Source: Artemisia argyi (Eukaryota; Streptophyta; Magnoliopsida; Asterales; Asteraceae). Taken from it: DNA of 64,000 nucleotides. The first letter of the stretch is position 1. The number at the start of each line of letters is the position of its first letter. The translations under genes and the position numbers were made by a program. Positions 34,236 to 48,059 of this stretch are shown here, in pieces. Under the pieces are notes generated by a model. The model saw only the letters and a list, made by a program, of their open reading frames with translations. It did not search any database and was not told the DNA's origin. The stretch spans positions 125,952,373 to 126,016,372 of the forward strand of contig CM060709.1 in NCBI GenBank assembly GCA_030686995.1. Reading direction: 5' to 3'.

Positions 34236-35785
34236 TGTAACACCCTCATTTTTCACTGATCGCAGCGGATAAAGTGTTTGGGGTATTACTTTATAGAATC
34301 ACAGATACAGTAATAGAAAATGACTCGAAAAGAGATGTTTTTATTAATTAAGTTATCATTCATTAAAATATCAGAGTTTTATTAAAATGAGGTTTTTATT
34401 TAGTTGAGGTCCCGTGAATCTAAGTGTGAAATGTTATGTTTGAATGATAACCGGTTTGAAAGTCCTCCGAGTTCAGTGCCACCTCTTGCCAAAGCTCCGT
34501 AACGGCTATATACCTAGGATACATGCTTAAAAGTCAACACTAAGTGTTGAGTGAGAGTCATAGGTTTATGTAGTAGAGTGAATACAAGTAATGCATGGGC
34601 TACGTTGTTTTACACCCATGTAGAGTATAAGAAAGTAGTTTATATCAGTATTGCATGATCAGTACAATACTACAGACAGGGGTTTGTTGCACTAAGCTCA
34701 TGAATCACACCTTAATGGTCTGGGTCATGTGGGTTGCAGACCAAACATGAGGGGATAGAAGGATAACTTGCCAAAGTTATACCTTGAGTGGATTCAAATA
34801 TAGTACTTATTGGTACCACCTAGTGGGGTGTTAATACCAACGGGAGTTGTCAAACTCCAATAGATCTATCAACTATATTCGTGTTCGCTTGGGTAAAATG
34901 TCCCAAACGACTAGATTCATGAATTTTGGTTATGTAGTGGTGGCTGTTAGTTTACTCGTGCAACAACGAATGAAAAAGATTTGTGTTCGGTTTTAAGTAA
35001 AGCATTTAGCATGTATCCCCCTCACAGGGTTTATAAAGCATTTAGAGTGAAAGCATTTTAAAAAGTATGAGGCTATGAAAACTCACCTGGACTTTTAAGG
35101 AAGGATGATTGAGATACTAGACGTCCTACTTACGCAACCGGGTGTAGTATGTATGTCAAGTCTGATCGTGTTTGTCTAAGTTTTTATTATTCTATTTCTT
35201 AAGTATTTTATTCTTTAGGGTTTACTAGTTTTAGATATAATATAACACTGTTCAGGTCATCGTAATCCAAAAGTATAACTCCTCACATGAAGCTCCCTAA
35301 TATTGTATTATACGGCCGTCATAATACTGTTCGGGCCATCATAATTCAGAAGTATATAACTCCTCACACGAAGTTTCTTATTATTGAGTTATGTTGTTAT
35401 TAGATTTTAGTTATAACATATCACCGTTCGGGCCATCATAATCCAGAATTACATACTCCTCACATGAAGTTCCCAAGTATTGTGTTATTAAACATAACAC
35501 CGTTCGAGCCATCATAATTCAGAACCCTCACATGAAGCTCCCTAGTATTGCGTTATATTATCAAGTACTAGATTAAATATAACGTATCACCGTTCGGGCC
35601 ATCATATCTCAGAAGTATATGCAATAATCGTTCGAGGAGTTAGGGCACTTTAATTTGTAAACCCAACAAACTCGTCAAAACGAAATATTCACATATTACT
35701 CCTCGCATGAAGTTCCCTAGTATTGCGATACATTATATAAAAAGGATAGTACCTTTTTAATATTAATACTTTTTATTATTATTTA

Positions 35786-35864
<79 letters not shown>

Positions 35865-35890
35865 CTAGTATATATTAAGTTTATATTATA

Positions 35891-35942
<52 letters not shown>

Positions 35943-37959
35943 TATTAAGTTTTAACTAATTGCATATATACCCCTATAGTATAACTTTAGTATAATGTCA
36001 TTTTTAACCCCTTAAGTTATTAGTTTTAAAAAGTTACAATATAGACACCCATGCAAGTTAAGCGTTACGAAACTAGTCCTTTTTTTATGAAAAGTATATT
36101 TTTATGTTTTAAAAGAGATTTTTAAGGTTTATGTTTATTTTAAAAGAGTATTTAAGCTTATAAAACTTATTTAAAAACTTGACCGAAGGTTTAGACTCGC
36201 GAGGGGTTTCGGGTCTCGCGGTAAGAAAAGGACACGACCATGTTTTAACACTACGTTGTTTCGACTCCTAAGCTTCCTATACTCTCCATGCTACTATGTG
36301 CGTCAGACCAGAATTTTAGAGGTGAAGAATGGGATGGTGTGGTTTGGAATAGGGTGTCATCGTGGGGTATTTATAGGGTGGTTTTGGAGTGGTGGCCAAG
36401 TAATAGTAGTGTGGTGGCATGAGGAGGAGGGGATGACTAAGGTTGGCTATGTAGTGACTAAGGTGACCTACGCTAGTAGCTAGGGTGATGTGGAGGTTTA
36501 CTTGGTAATTAAGGAAGATGACTAGGTTTGGTTTACTTAGGGTTTAAGGAAAAGGGTGAGGTGAGGGTGACGGTGTGATGATGGTGTTTGCTTAGGGTTT
36601 AAGAAAAGGGTGACGGGGTAGTGAGGTAAGGGTGATGGAGGTGTAGTGGTGTTTGTTTAGGGTTTAAGTAAGGTGGTGAGGGTGACGGGGTGGTGATGGT
36701 TGTTGTTGGTGGTTGCTTGTGGTGTTTATGGTGGGTCGAGACACAGTAGCGAGGGAGAGACAAGGAAGAAAGAAAACAAAATAGTTTTGGTTTTGAGTTT
36801 CAAAAAGGGTCAAGTTGGTTTGGTTTTGGGTCGACTCAAAGAAAACAGAAAGTGGTGTTTTGGGTTTGTTTACTCGACCAGGAAGAAAGAATGAAAGAAA
36901 AATGGGTTTTGGTTTTTAAAAGGGTCTCATTTGGTTTAGTTTTGGGTCGAATCACAAAAAAAAAAGAAGGAACAAAAACGGTGTTTGGGTTTGCTTTGAT
37001 GGTTCGAACAAGAAGAAAGCAAAAGAAGTGTGGTTTGGTTTTGGTTTTAAAAATGGTCAAAGTTGGTTTGGGTTTGACGCAAGGCAGTAGCAAAAGAAAG
37101 TAAAATGGTTTTTGTAAAAATTGTTTTTGGTTTTGTAATAAAAGGGTATGTTGGGTTTAAGGAAACAAGGAAAAAGAAAATGGTTTTTGGTTGTCTTTGG
37201 GTTGACGCACAGAAAAAAGAAGGAAGAAAACAAAATATAGTTTTGGTTTGTTTTGAGTTTTTGCATGTTACTAGTTATTAAGAAAGAAATAAATCTAAGT
37301 TTTTATCGGTTTTTAAGGCTAGTTCGCGGTGTTTATTAAACTAGTATGGGGGTATATATAGGGGGCGTTTTAGACTTTCACACGGACTTATTAAGGTGGT
37401 CGGGTTTCGTAATTTATTAGGTTAGTTTTATAGCTTTTAAACTTGACGTAAAAAGGGTACTTTAGGTGGTGTTAATAGTTATTAGTTAGGTTTTAATAAA
37501 AATATAGTTTTTAAGTTATCGTACTAAGTATTTATATTATGAGTTTTAAAGTAAGTATATTAGAGTAAGTTTAATTTTATTATTAAAGTATTATGGTATT
37601 ATAATATTTATTTTACGATAGGTATATTTAGGTTTATTATTATGGTTTATATTAATATTAGGTTTTTACGTATTAAGTGGTTTAATATGTTATATTAGTT
37701 GGGGTTTTATAATAGAGATTTTTACGGTTCGTGTTTTAGGGTTTAGTATTTCGTTATATTATATTATAGTTATTAGGGTTTCGTGAGAAACCTATTTATT
37801 AGTGGTTTATTAGTATTTTAGCATATTAATGTAAGGGTTTTACTTGACATACTATACCGGTGTTTGCGCAGGCATGTCTAGTTAGTTTAAAAAGCAAAAA
37901 TTTTATAGTAAAAATACCTGGTGTGGAGATAGCATGGATGAAAATTACGGGTTGTGACA
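34236..37959 (-). mobile_element. Element B, LTR2 (middle LTR, 3724 bp)
   Basis: From TGTAACACCCTC to GGTTGTGACA. It is shared between the two internal blocks. Left of about 36771 its variants agree with LTR3; right of about 36815 they agree with LTR1 (see findings). Contents: five-unit repeat array 35238-35735, two (AT)n tracts, TATA box 37353-37360. Confidence 0.9.
35238..35735 (-). repeat. Five-unit degenerate array in LTR2 of B
   Basis: Units start near 35244, 35318, 35418, 35489 and 35579. Each carries ACCGTTCGGGCCATCATAA, TTCAGAAGTA, CTCCTCACATGAAG and TCCCTAGTATTG. The last is longer, with an inserted TGCAATAATCGTTCGAGGAG block. Equivalents lie at 43795-44295 (LTR3), 26915-27240 (LTR1), 49335-49645 and 62090-62400 (C), and on the opposite strand in A. 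Confidence 0.85.
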
Positions 37960-40900
37960 GTCTCACCTCCTTGGAGAAAATCTCGTCCCGAGATTTAGTT
38001 AAATGTAGGAGTAGAAGGAGAACGAGTTGACGATTCGAGAAAGAGAAAGTGATACGAACAGAAGAATAGGAGTTGTACAAACGGAATAAGAGGTGTTTGT
38101 ACATGTGCCAGATACTTAGACTCATTTGTTTATATTCTTTTACTCACAAGTAGAGGCGTCCCAATTCTTGTAAGTAAGAGTTTATAAATTCATGGTCCAT
38201 TAATTTTTAATTTTCTTATTAAAATGAAAAAGCGTCCTGATTCATCTTAATAAGATAATTATAAATTATCCTTAAATAGTATCGGTGGAAAAGGAAGAGG
38301 GTTGACCACACTTAAGGAAATGTGGTACGAGAGTGTTTTGAGAGACTAGACAAGTGTTTTGACTCGGAGTTTATGAAACTTGATGGGAATGATCCGTAAA
38401 GTTGAGAAAAACATTGTGGGACTTACAATGTTTTGAGGAAAGGTTTAGAGATCGGAGGCCTGTAGGTTATGGGCCCACTGGCTAGACATGGGTTATCAGC
38501 ATTAGCCATGTTAATAACTCAGGTCTCTAGTGTTGTAGTACTACTGTGAACAACTAGTTGCCGGATGGCATCTTGAGTTATGGCTTTGCAAGATAACACC
38601 AGATTAGGAGAATAATATCATAAGTCAGTCATAATGAGGATTACGAAAACTCTGACTTAGATATTCTTACAAGTTCTAGCTAAATAGAAACTTGTGAAAT
38701 GACGATAAGTACAAGTTCTAACTCCTAGAACATTGTCGGATGAGGTAGGGAAAGAGTATAGAGTAGGAAAAATAGAGTGAAGAATGACGGAGGAACGAAA
38801 CGAAAGGATGGGAGGAAGTGAAGAAGTGAAAAGGAAGGAAGGAAGGCGAGGGATGAAATAGGAAAGTACGGAGGAGTAGAGAATAACGAAAAAGTAGGAT
38901 TTAAATTGGAAGAGTAAGGAAAGATGAAGGAGTAGAATACCTGGAAGGATGGTATCCTAAGGAGGATTAGATGCACTAGATTCTCACGAAGTTTGTTTTC
39001 CCCCTAAGGTTCTCGGTATAATTCTTAAGGAATTATCTAGTTTTCTAAAGATAGCCCTAAAATCTAAAGGTGATACTTTTGACCTATGTTGTCTATCCTA
39101 TGTCCTAAGTACTTAAAACCGGGTAGGGTAATATCCATAGCATTTTCCTAGTGGGATTCTAATGGTTAACATGAGGTTCGAGAATACTCTCTACGAATAC
39201 TTCCTTGGTCAACGCCTTGCTTTTCCTGTTGTTGATTATTATGTTCGCAATGCGTGGGCTAAGTATGGTTTACAAAAGGTTATGATGAATGCTAAGGGTT
39301 TCTTTTTCTTCAAGTTTTCTTCAAAGAAAGGTGTTGATGATGTCCTTGATAATGGTCCTTGGTTGATTCGTAATGTCCCTATTATACTTAAACCATGGAC
39401 ATTGAACACCAACTTGCTTTAAGAGGATTTGACTAACATTCCGGTGTGGGTTAAATTCCATGATGTTCCTTTAGCTATGTTCTCTGATGACGGGCTTAGC
39501 CTTCTTGCTACAGTAATTGGGACGCCCAAAAGGTTAGATGCCTTTACTAGTCAAATGTGCAAGGAATCTTAGGGTCGGAGTAGCTTTGCTAGGTGTATGA
39601 TTGAAGTAAAATCGGATGAGGTACTAAAGGACAGTCTCACTGTTGAGATTCCTCTACTTGATGGTACGGGTTCGACTATTGAAAAGATCCGGGTAGAATA
39701 TGAGTGGAAACCGCCTCGCTGTGATAAATGTAAGGTATTTGGACATACTTTGGTTGTGTGCCCTAAGGTTGTCATAGCGAATGCTCAACCTACTATGAAT
39801 GCAAGTGATGGTTTTCAGCCTGTTAACAATAAAAAGAAGGGAAAGCATGTTGCTTCGAATTCGGGTCGAGGAGGTTTTACCAAACCTGTGGTGGGAAAGC
39901 ATTTTGAATATCAGCCCAAAAAGACTCTTCCTGAATCAAAGAAAGCTAATGTCAGTAAGAAGAAGGCTTCTGATGTGACTAGTACGAGTGGAACCAAGAT
40001 CACTACTTCTAATCAGTTTGATGCTCTTAATATGGATGATACAGATGGTTTTGGTATTCCTAAGGTTGTTACTAACAAGGATGTGGATGCTGGCTGTACA
40101 ATGGAAGTTAATAAGGATGAGTCGGTTACGACTGGTACTACTTCACAAGTCCCTCTTGTGAGTGATATGCAAGAACCGCTTGTGAGTGATTCTATGGGAA
40201 CAATGGAAGGTGGTTCTACTCCTATTGTTGAGAAAATTAGTAAGCTTGAAAAGCTGCTGATTGATGGGAAAGCTACTCTTGTGGATGATGTTGGTCATCC
40301 TATTACGTCTACCTCTGTCACTAAGAGGGCTAACCCATTTTCAAAAGTGGGTGAGGTTGTGGTTTCGGATAGTGATGAGGAGGAGGTTCTTAACACGTTC
40401 GATGAATCAGCAAATCTTTTTGGTGGTGGTCATGAGCGTGAAGATGAGTATGACTATGATGATTATTCGAAGCAAATTTATGATCCTCCAGGGGAATTGG
40501 ATGCTCTTAATGCCATTTATGGTTTTAATCTCCAAGGTCGTAGGAAGTAGTTTATCTTTTGTCAGAGTCACTACTATCATGTGAGTAATGGTTTGTTTTC
40601 TTGTTTTGAAAATAGGAAGTATCTTGTTATGTAAGCTTTTCGTCTATGTAACGGGCTGAGATATGGGATTCACCCATATCCGTTGTACTTAAACGTTTTT
40701 TGGAGTAATATATTTACCGGGTCGTTGACCTTTTACCCAAAAAAAAACCTTAAATTCTAAACCTAGTTCTATAAAGTTAGGGTAGGCTCGGGGTATCCTA
40801 AAGGTATATTATTCCTAGGGGTTTCCAAATCCTTAAAGTCTTATGGGAAATCCTAATAAGGGTAGGTCACTTCTAAAACTAAGTGTGGGTGAACTATATC

Positions 40901-42796
40901 CTCAAAAGGGTTTGTTCCTATTTCCTATCCTATTACTAAACTTGAAGCTAAAGGCTTAGGGTTCTAGGTTGGTGATGTTCTAATCTAATCCGATGTTAAT
41001 CCTAAGTTTCCTATTGTATCCTAAAGGTTTCTAATCTAATTCTAATATCCTTGATACCAAGTATAATTCTTATCCTAAACTAAATCCTAAAGATGTTTTC
41101 CTAGTTTCTACCTATCGGGGTTTTAGTTCAGTTTCTAACCTAATTAATCCTCAAAGGTTTCTAATCCTAGGTTTTCCTAAGGGCATCCTAAAATTATTTC
41201 TAACCTAAATATGGGGATCCTAAGGGTTTTCTGAGGGGGAAAACTACTTCGAGAATCATACTGATCTAGGGGAGTGGGAAGTAAAGAGGGAAGAATAGAA
41301 TTATGCTCGTACATAATACCATTATATACTTGCATAGAGGAGTAGTTAGGGGAAGACTCTCTAACTAGGGGAAACTAAGAAGTTTTGGAGGAATGGGGAT
41401 TAAAGACGGAGGAAGGGTAGTTTTAGGGAGGAGTTGTAACTCATAACATACAATGTCATGAATTAAGGAATGAAATCATAATCGCATAAGGTCATAAATA
41501 ACTTGTCATAACTAGAAGTTTAACAAGTATCTCTATTTATGCCATATGTGATTAGGAAAGATGGAGGTTTTGGGCAAATTGCCGGTTATGAAAATGGAAA
41601 TGGAGTTTTTGTGGGGAAGAAGGTGTTTATAGGGAGTGGATTTGTTTGTCGGAGCCCACTTTATCAGCACTTACTAACTACACAAAGGGTAATATCCTAG
41701 GTTTAACCTAATAATGCCTAAAGTTCAAGAACAATATTCTTGAAGAATATTCTTCTATCCTATGAGGTGTTGGGTTCTAGGGTGTCAAAACTACCTAATC
41801 TAAATTCCTAAGGGTTGTAAGTAATAGCTTTTTGGTAGTATTACTTATGGGGTATACTATAACAAGTACCTAACTTGTTATATTTCCTAAGGGTGGGAAA
41901 TTTTCCTAGGGTTTAGGGTATTCTAAGGTATCCTAATAAGGTTTCTATCCTAAAAAGTACTTAAGGGTTTATAACTAAGGCAAATTATCTTAACCTATCC
42001 TATAGGCATCCTAGTTAGTACCATTATGTATAGTACGTATCCTAGGATGGAATTCTAACATAAGGCAACTAAAGTGTTCTAAGATTATCTAATACCTAAA
42101 GTCATAAGGACTTCCTATATCTAAGTGGGTAAGTGGTTGGTTATTATCTATTTTCTAGGGCATAAATCCTATTGGGTTTCTACCTAACTATCGCTATGAC
42201 CTTTTTCTATCTCCAATAAAAGGTCAGTAAAGGGTTTTCCTAATCCTAAATCTAATTTTTCCTAGGGTTCTAAGTGTGTCCTAAGGGAAGTACTAAGGTA
42301 TAGGGTGGTTTCCTAAATATTCTAAGTTTACTACTTAAGTAAGTGTGATAAAGTGTGTACGGGTCTCCTAAGTAACATTGATCCTTCGGGTATAAAGAAC
42401 CTTTCGGGATCACATGTCGGTGAGGGTAGTATTGGGGTAATAATGGGAGGATAAGAAATAGTGGGAAAATAGAGTTTTGAGAGAAAATCTAGTACATTCG
42501 GAGAGGGTAGAGTAGTCTCCGGATGTAAACTAGATGAGACGGGGGTAGAGTAGTAGGGTGTAGACATAGATAATAATAGAAATAATATGCAGCAGTTAAG
42601 CAGTTAAGTAGTTAAGCAGTTAAGCAGATAAGCAGTTAAGCAGTTAAGTAGTTAAGCAGTTAAGTACTATACTAACCTGTAGCCTATGTTGTTACGGAGG
42701 ATGGCTGTGGCACTGAGGACTTTCTCGGGTTTAAGAAAATTAGTTGTAGTTTAGGTTTTGACTTTGTTCTCTACAATTGAAGCTCTGATGCCAATA
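37960..42796 (-). mobile_element. Element B, internal block 2
   Basis: Same length (4837 bp) as block 1 at a constant offset of 8561 bp, with only scattered substitutions, so the duplication is young relative to the element. Confidence 0.9.
39162..40747 (+). pseudogene. LINE ORF1 remnant, copy 2
   Basis: Same structure as the copy at 30601-32186, including both internal stops and the nine-A tail (40739-40747). In the 317-codon 3' segment (39597-40550) I see three amino-acid differences: N to D near the start, and A to V and P to T near residue 240. The shared stops show that the LINE was already dead when the block was duplicated. Confidence 0.8.
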
Positions 42797-44346
42797 TGTA
42801 ACACCCCCATTTTTCACTGATCGCAGCGGATAAAGTGTTTGGGGTATTACTTTATAGAATCACAGATACAGTAATAGAAAATGACTCGAAAAGAGATGTT
42901 TTTATTAATTAAGTTATCATTCATTAAAATATCAGAGTTTTATTAAAATGAGGTTTTTATTTAGTTGAGGTCCCGTGAATCTAAGTGTGAAATGTTATGT
43001 TTGAATGATAACCGGTTTGAAAGTCCTCCGAGTTCAGTGCCACCTCTTGCCAAAGCTCCGTAACGGCTATATACCTAGGATACATGCTTAAAAGTCAACA
43101 CTAAGTGTTGAGTGAGAGTCATAGGTTTATGTAGTAGAGTGAATACAAGTAATGCATGGGCTACGTTGTTTTACACCCATGTAGAGTATAAGAAAGTAGT
43201 TTATATCAGTATTGCATGATCAGTACAATACTACAGACAGGGGTTTGTTGCACTAAGCTCATGAATCACACCTTAACGGTCTGGGTCATGTGGGTTGCAG
43301 ACCAAACATGAGGGGATAGAAGGATAACTTGCCAAAGTTATACCTTGAGTGGATTCAAATATAGTACTTATTGGTACCACCTAGTGGGGTGTTAATACCA
43401 ACGGGAGTTGTCAAACTCCAATAGATCTATCAACTATATTCGTGTTCGCTTGGGTAAAATGTCCCAAACGACTAGATTCATGAATTTTGGTTATGTAGTG
43501 GTGGCTGTTAGTTTACTCGTGCAACAACGAATGAAAAAGATTTGTGTTCGGTTTTAAGTAAAGCATTTAGCATGTATCCCCCTCACAGGGTTTATAAAGC
43601 ATTTAGAGTGAAAGCATTTTAAAAAGTATGAGGCTATGAAAACTCACCTGGACTTTTAAGGAAGGATGATTGAGATACTAGACGTCCTACTTACGCAACC
43701 GGGTGTAGTATGTATGTCAAGTCTGATCGTGTTTGTCTAAGTTTTTATTATTCTATTTCTTAAGTATTTTATTCTTTAGGGTTTACTAGTTTTAGATATA
43801 ACATAACACTGTTCAGGTCATCGTAATCCAAAAGTATAACTCCTCACATGAAGCTCCCTAATATTGTATTATACGGCCGTCATAATACTGTTCGGGCCAT
43901 CATAATTCAGAAGTATATAACTCCTCACACGAAGTTTCTTATTATTGAGTTATGTTGTTATTAGATTTTAGTTATAACATATCACCGTTCGGGCCATCAT
44001 AATCCAGAATTACATACTCCTCACATGAAGTTCCCAAGTATTGTGTTATTAAACATAACACCGTTCGAGCCATCATAATTCAGAACCCTCACATGAAGCT
44101 CCCTAGTATTGCGTTATATTATCAAGTACTAGATTAAATATAACGTATCACCGTTCGGGCCATCATATCTCAGAAGTATATGCAATAATCGTTCGAGGAG
44201 TTAGGGCACTTTAATTTGTAAACCCAACAAACTCGTCAAAACGAAATATTCACATATTACTCCTCGCATGAAGTTCCCTAGTATTGCGATACATTATATA
44301 AAAAGGATAGTACCTTTTTAATATTAATACTTTTTATTATTATTTA

Positions 44347-44377
<31 letters not shown>

Positions 44378-44405
44378 TACTAGTATATATTAAGTTTATA
44401 TTATA

Positions 44406-44449
<44 letters not shown>

Positions 44450-45468
44450 TATTAAGTTTTAACTAATTGCATATATACCCCTATAGTATAACTTTAGTAT
44501 AATGTCATTTTTAACCCCTTAAGTTATTAGTTTTAAAAAGTTACAATATAGACACCCATGCAAGTTAAGCGTTACGAAACTAGTCCTTTTTTTATGAAAA
44601 GTATATTTTTATGTTTTAAAAGAGATTTTTAAGGTTTATGTTTATTTTAAAAGAGTATTTAAGCTTATAAAACTTATTTAAACACTTGACCGAAGGTTTA
44701 GACTCGCGAGGGGTTTCGGGTCTCGCGGTAAGAAAAGGACACGACCATGTTTTAACACTACGTTGTTTCGACTCCTAAGCTTCCTATACTCTCCATGCTA
44801 CTATGTGCGTCAGACCAGAATTTTAGAGGTGAAGAATGGGATGGTGTGGTTTGGAATAGGGTGTCATCGTGGGGTATTTATAGGGTGGTTTTGGAGTGGT
44901 GGCCAAGTAATAGTAGTGTGGTGGCATGAGGAGGAGGGGATGACTAAGGTTGGCTATGTAGTGACTAAGGTGACCTACGGTAGTAGCTAGGGTGATGTGG
45001 AGGTTTACTTGGTAATTAAGGAAGATGACTAGGTTTGGTTTACTTAGGGTTTAAGGAAAAGGGTGAGGTGAGGGTGACGGTGTGATGATGGTGTTTGCTT
45101 AGGGTTTAAGAAAAGGGTGACGGGGTAGTGAGGTAAGGGTGATGGAGGTGTAGTGGTGTTTGTTTAGGGTTTAAGTAAGGTGGTGAGGGTGACGGGGTGG
45201 TGATGGTTGTTGTTGGTGGTTGCTTGTGGTGTTTATGGTGGGTCGAGACACAGTAGCGAGGGAGAGACAAGGAAGAAAGAAAACAAAATAGTTTTGGTTT
45301 TGAGTTTCAAAAAGGGTCAAGTTTGGTTTGGTTTTGGGTCGACTCAAAGAAAACAGAAAGTGGTGTTTTGGGTTGCTTGTTTACTCGACCAGGAAGAAAG
45401 AATGAAAGAAAAATGGGTTTTGGTTTTTAAAAGGGTCTCATTTGGTTTAGTTTTGGGTCGAATCTCAT

Positions 45469-45510
<42 letters not shown>

Positions 45511-46650
45511 GGAGTTTGGGTTTGCTTTGATGGTTCGAACAAGAAGAAAGCAAAAGAAGTGTGGTTTGGTTTTGGTTTTAAAAATGGTCAAAGTTGGTTT
45601 GGGTAGTTTTGGTTTGTTTTGAGTTTTTTTTTTTTTTTTTTTTTTTTTTTGAACGGTTACTTTCTTTCAAGGGAAATCCATGTCCAATTTGAAACTCGAT
45701 GGGGGGAAAACCTTCAACTTAAGCCGCCCGAAGGCACGACACTTAATTGAAGTAAACTCTGTCTTCTCCAGATTCGAACCCTTGTGGGTTGAAACCTTCA
45801 TTGAAGGACTTTGAAATCGTACCGACAGGGAGTGGTCCACAAGGGAGGACTTCCCGGTTTGGTCACCCAAACCGGTACTACTCTCCACTAGGCACGCTTA
45901 ACTGAATAAGACATGCCCAGTGGACCACAAGCCCATTGGTTGTTTTGAGTTTTTGCATGTTACTAGTTATTAAGAAAGAAATAAATCTAAGTTTTTATCG
46001 GTTTTTATGGATAGTTCGCGGTGTTTATTAAACTAGTATGGGGGTATATATAGGGGGCGTTTTAGACTTTGACACGGACTTATTAAGGTGGTCGGGTTTC
46101 GTAATTTATTAGGTTAGTTTTATAGCCTTTAAACTTGACGCAAAAAGGGTACTTTAGGTGGTGTTATTAATTATTAGTTAGGTTTTAATAAAAATATAGT
46201 TTTTAAGTTATCGTACTAAGTATTTATATTATGAGTTTTAAAGTAAGTATATTAGAGTAAGTTTAGTTTTATTATTAACGTATTATGGTATTATAATATT
46301 TATTTTACGATAGGTATATTTAGGTTTATTATTATAGTTTATATTAAATTAGGTATTTACGTATTAAGTGTTTTAATATGTTATATTAGTTAGGGTTTTA
46401 TAATAGAGATTTTTATGGTTCGTGTTTTAGGGTTTAGTATTTCGTTATATTATATTATAGTTATTAGGGTTTTGTGAGAAACCTATTTATTAGTGGTTTA
46501 TTAGTATTTTAGCGTATTAATGTAAGGGTTTTACTTGAAATACTATACCGGTGTTTGCGCAGGCATGTCCAGTTAGTTTAAAAAGCAAAAATTTTATAGT
46601 AAAAATACCTGGTGTCGAGATAGCATGGATGAAAATTACGGGTTGTGACA
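42797..46650 (-). mobile_element. Element B, LTR3 (5' LTR, 3854 bp, with SINE insertion)
   Basis: From TGTAACACCCCC to GGTTGTGACA. Relative to LTR2 it has shorter AT tracts, a run of about 38 A's near 45470-45507, a deletion of about 160 bp before 45603 and a SINE-like insertion at 45629-45940. Many substitutions right of about 45320 are private to this copy. Confidence 0.9.
45629..45940 (-). mobile_element. Probable SINE with poly(A) tail and target duplication
   Basis: An insertion absent from LTR1 and LTR2. It is flanked by TGTTTTGAGTTTTT at 45615-45628 and 45941-45954, while the other LTRs have one copy. A run of T's at 45629-45650 is the poly(A) tail on the minus strand. Minus-strand GGGTTCGAATC (45771-45781) matches a pol III B box, as expected for a tRNA-derived SINE. 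An A box is not convincing: the head lies about 160 bp upstream of the B box, longer than in a simple tRNA head. The body is about 290 bp. Confidence 0.65.
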
Positions 46651-47789
46651 CTTAACCACTTAATCATGTATGATAGAGCTACTTACTTGTGGTGATCTTT
46701 GCTAGGAAGGACCCTTAGCATAATTTCTTCATCGTCTTCTTTCTACCTTTGCAAGCTACTCTTCTTCCTCCCTTTTCTTATCCAGAACCGTACAAACACA
46801 AACATACTCCAGGAAGGTGTGGAATATGCTAGAATTATGTGGATGGATGCTTATATACTTGTACAACTTTGACGATTTGGCATAAATGGTCCCTTGAGTC
46901 TCTATCCTTATATTTTGACCACATCACATATATAACACTTTGATACTAGGCAACATTAGCCCCTTAAGTTATGCATCATAACCTCCAAAACTATATAATA
47001 CATTCGTTGACCATCACTTTGACTATCGGGTCTGACCACTACACAATATTCGTTGACTAACCAATCACGTAAGGCCCTTATCCCAATACATCTAGGGTGG
47101 GGTCCAAGTACTCGGGAAACGGGTCTAACACTAGTGGTGTAGTATTCCTAGTAATTCCTAAATCCTCATACTATATTTTTGATGATAGTATGTGGGAAAT
47201 TCTTAATGCGGAATAGGTAACTTTTGATACTAGGTCTAGGCAAACTATAACCTCAAAATGACCTATATGGTGAAAACTTGACTAGTCTTTCTATCCCCAT
47301 AACTATACAAGGTACTAAAAGCTTAAGGTTCAATGTTGGTAGTTTAGTAATCTAATCATTTGTTACTCAGTTTCCTAGACTGTATTGAAAAGACTTCTTA
47401 TGTCTAATCTATGACTAATTCTAACGTCCTTGATATTAAGTAAAATTCCTAACTTAGGCTAATATTCATCCTATTGTAATGTCTTTCTTACTTATCGGGT
47501 ATGGGTTTTTCTCTAATTTGGTTTCTAACCTATTAAAAACCTCGAAGATTTCTAATCTTATTATTTCCTCAATGATTTCTTAGAGATAGCCTATTCAAAG
47601 TAACCTATGTCTATTCTTATATTTACCTAAGGGCATCCTAGAATTATTTCTAACCTCAAGTATGGGAATCCTAGAGTGTGTAATACGGGTTTTCTAAGAG
47701 GGAAAACTACTTCGAGAATCATAGTGATCTTAACTATTAAAGTGAGGTATAGAGGGAGTAGCGGTTAAATTAGGTACGATAGGAATATC

Positions 47790-48033
47790 ACCACCATATG
47801 CTTGCATATAAACATTATATGCTTGCATATAGCTAGGGATCATTCGGGAAAGGTTCTAAACCTAAGGTAACTAAGGCATTCTGGGCTAATTCTTTTGGAG
47901 AATTAGAACCATAGGATGAGCGTGTACGAGTAGCCGGGGTATACTCATAACTATCCGATGAGGTATCCGTATCATCGGTGTCCAACACGATGATAGGATT
48001 GTTAAAGGAAGATATAACTAACTGTAATACCAT
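47790..48033 (-). pseudogene. Relic of the leader ORF in C
   Basis: The minus-strand frame 47833-48033 starts near SSFNNPIIVLDTDD, continues STGSNSPEELAQN-like and stops. Just beyond the stop (47800-47830) the duplicated ATATGCAAGCATAT block of A's leader is still visible. It is clearly homologous to the first ~65 residues of A's leader protein; the coiled-coil half is gone. Confidence 0.8.
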
Positions 48034-48059
48034 TCCCGGGAAAGTGTCTTAGCATATCT

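Noticed and set aside
45771..45781. tRNA gene at the B-box string
   Set aside because: No cloverleaf or A box at tRNA spacing. The poly(A) and target duplication indicate a SINE.
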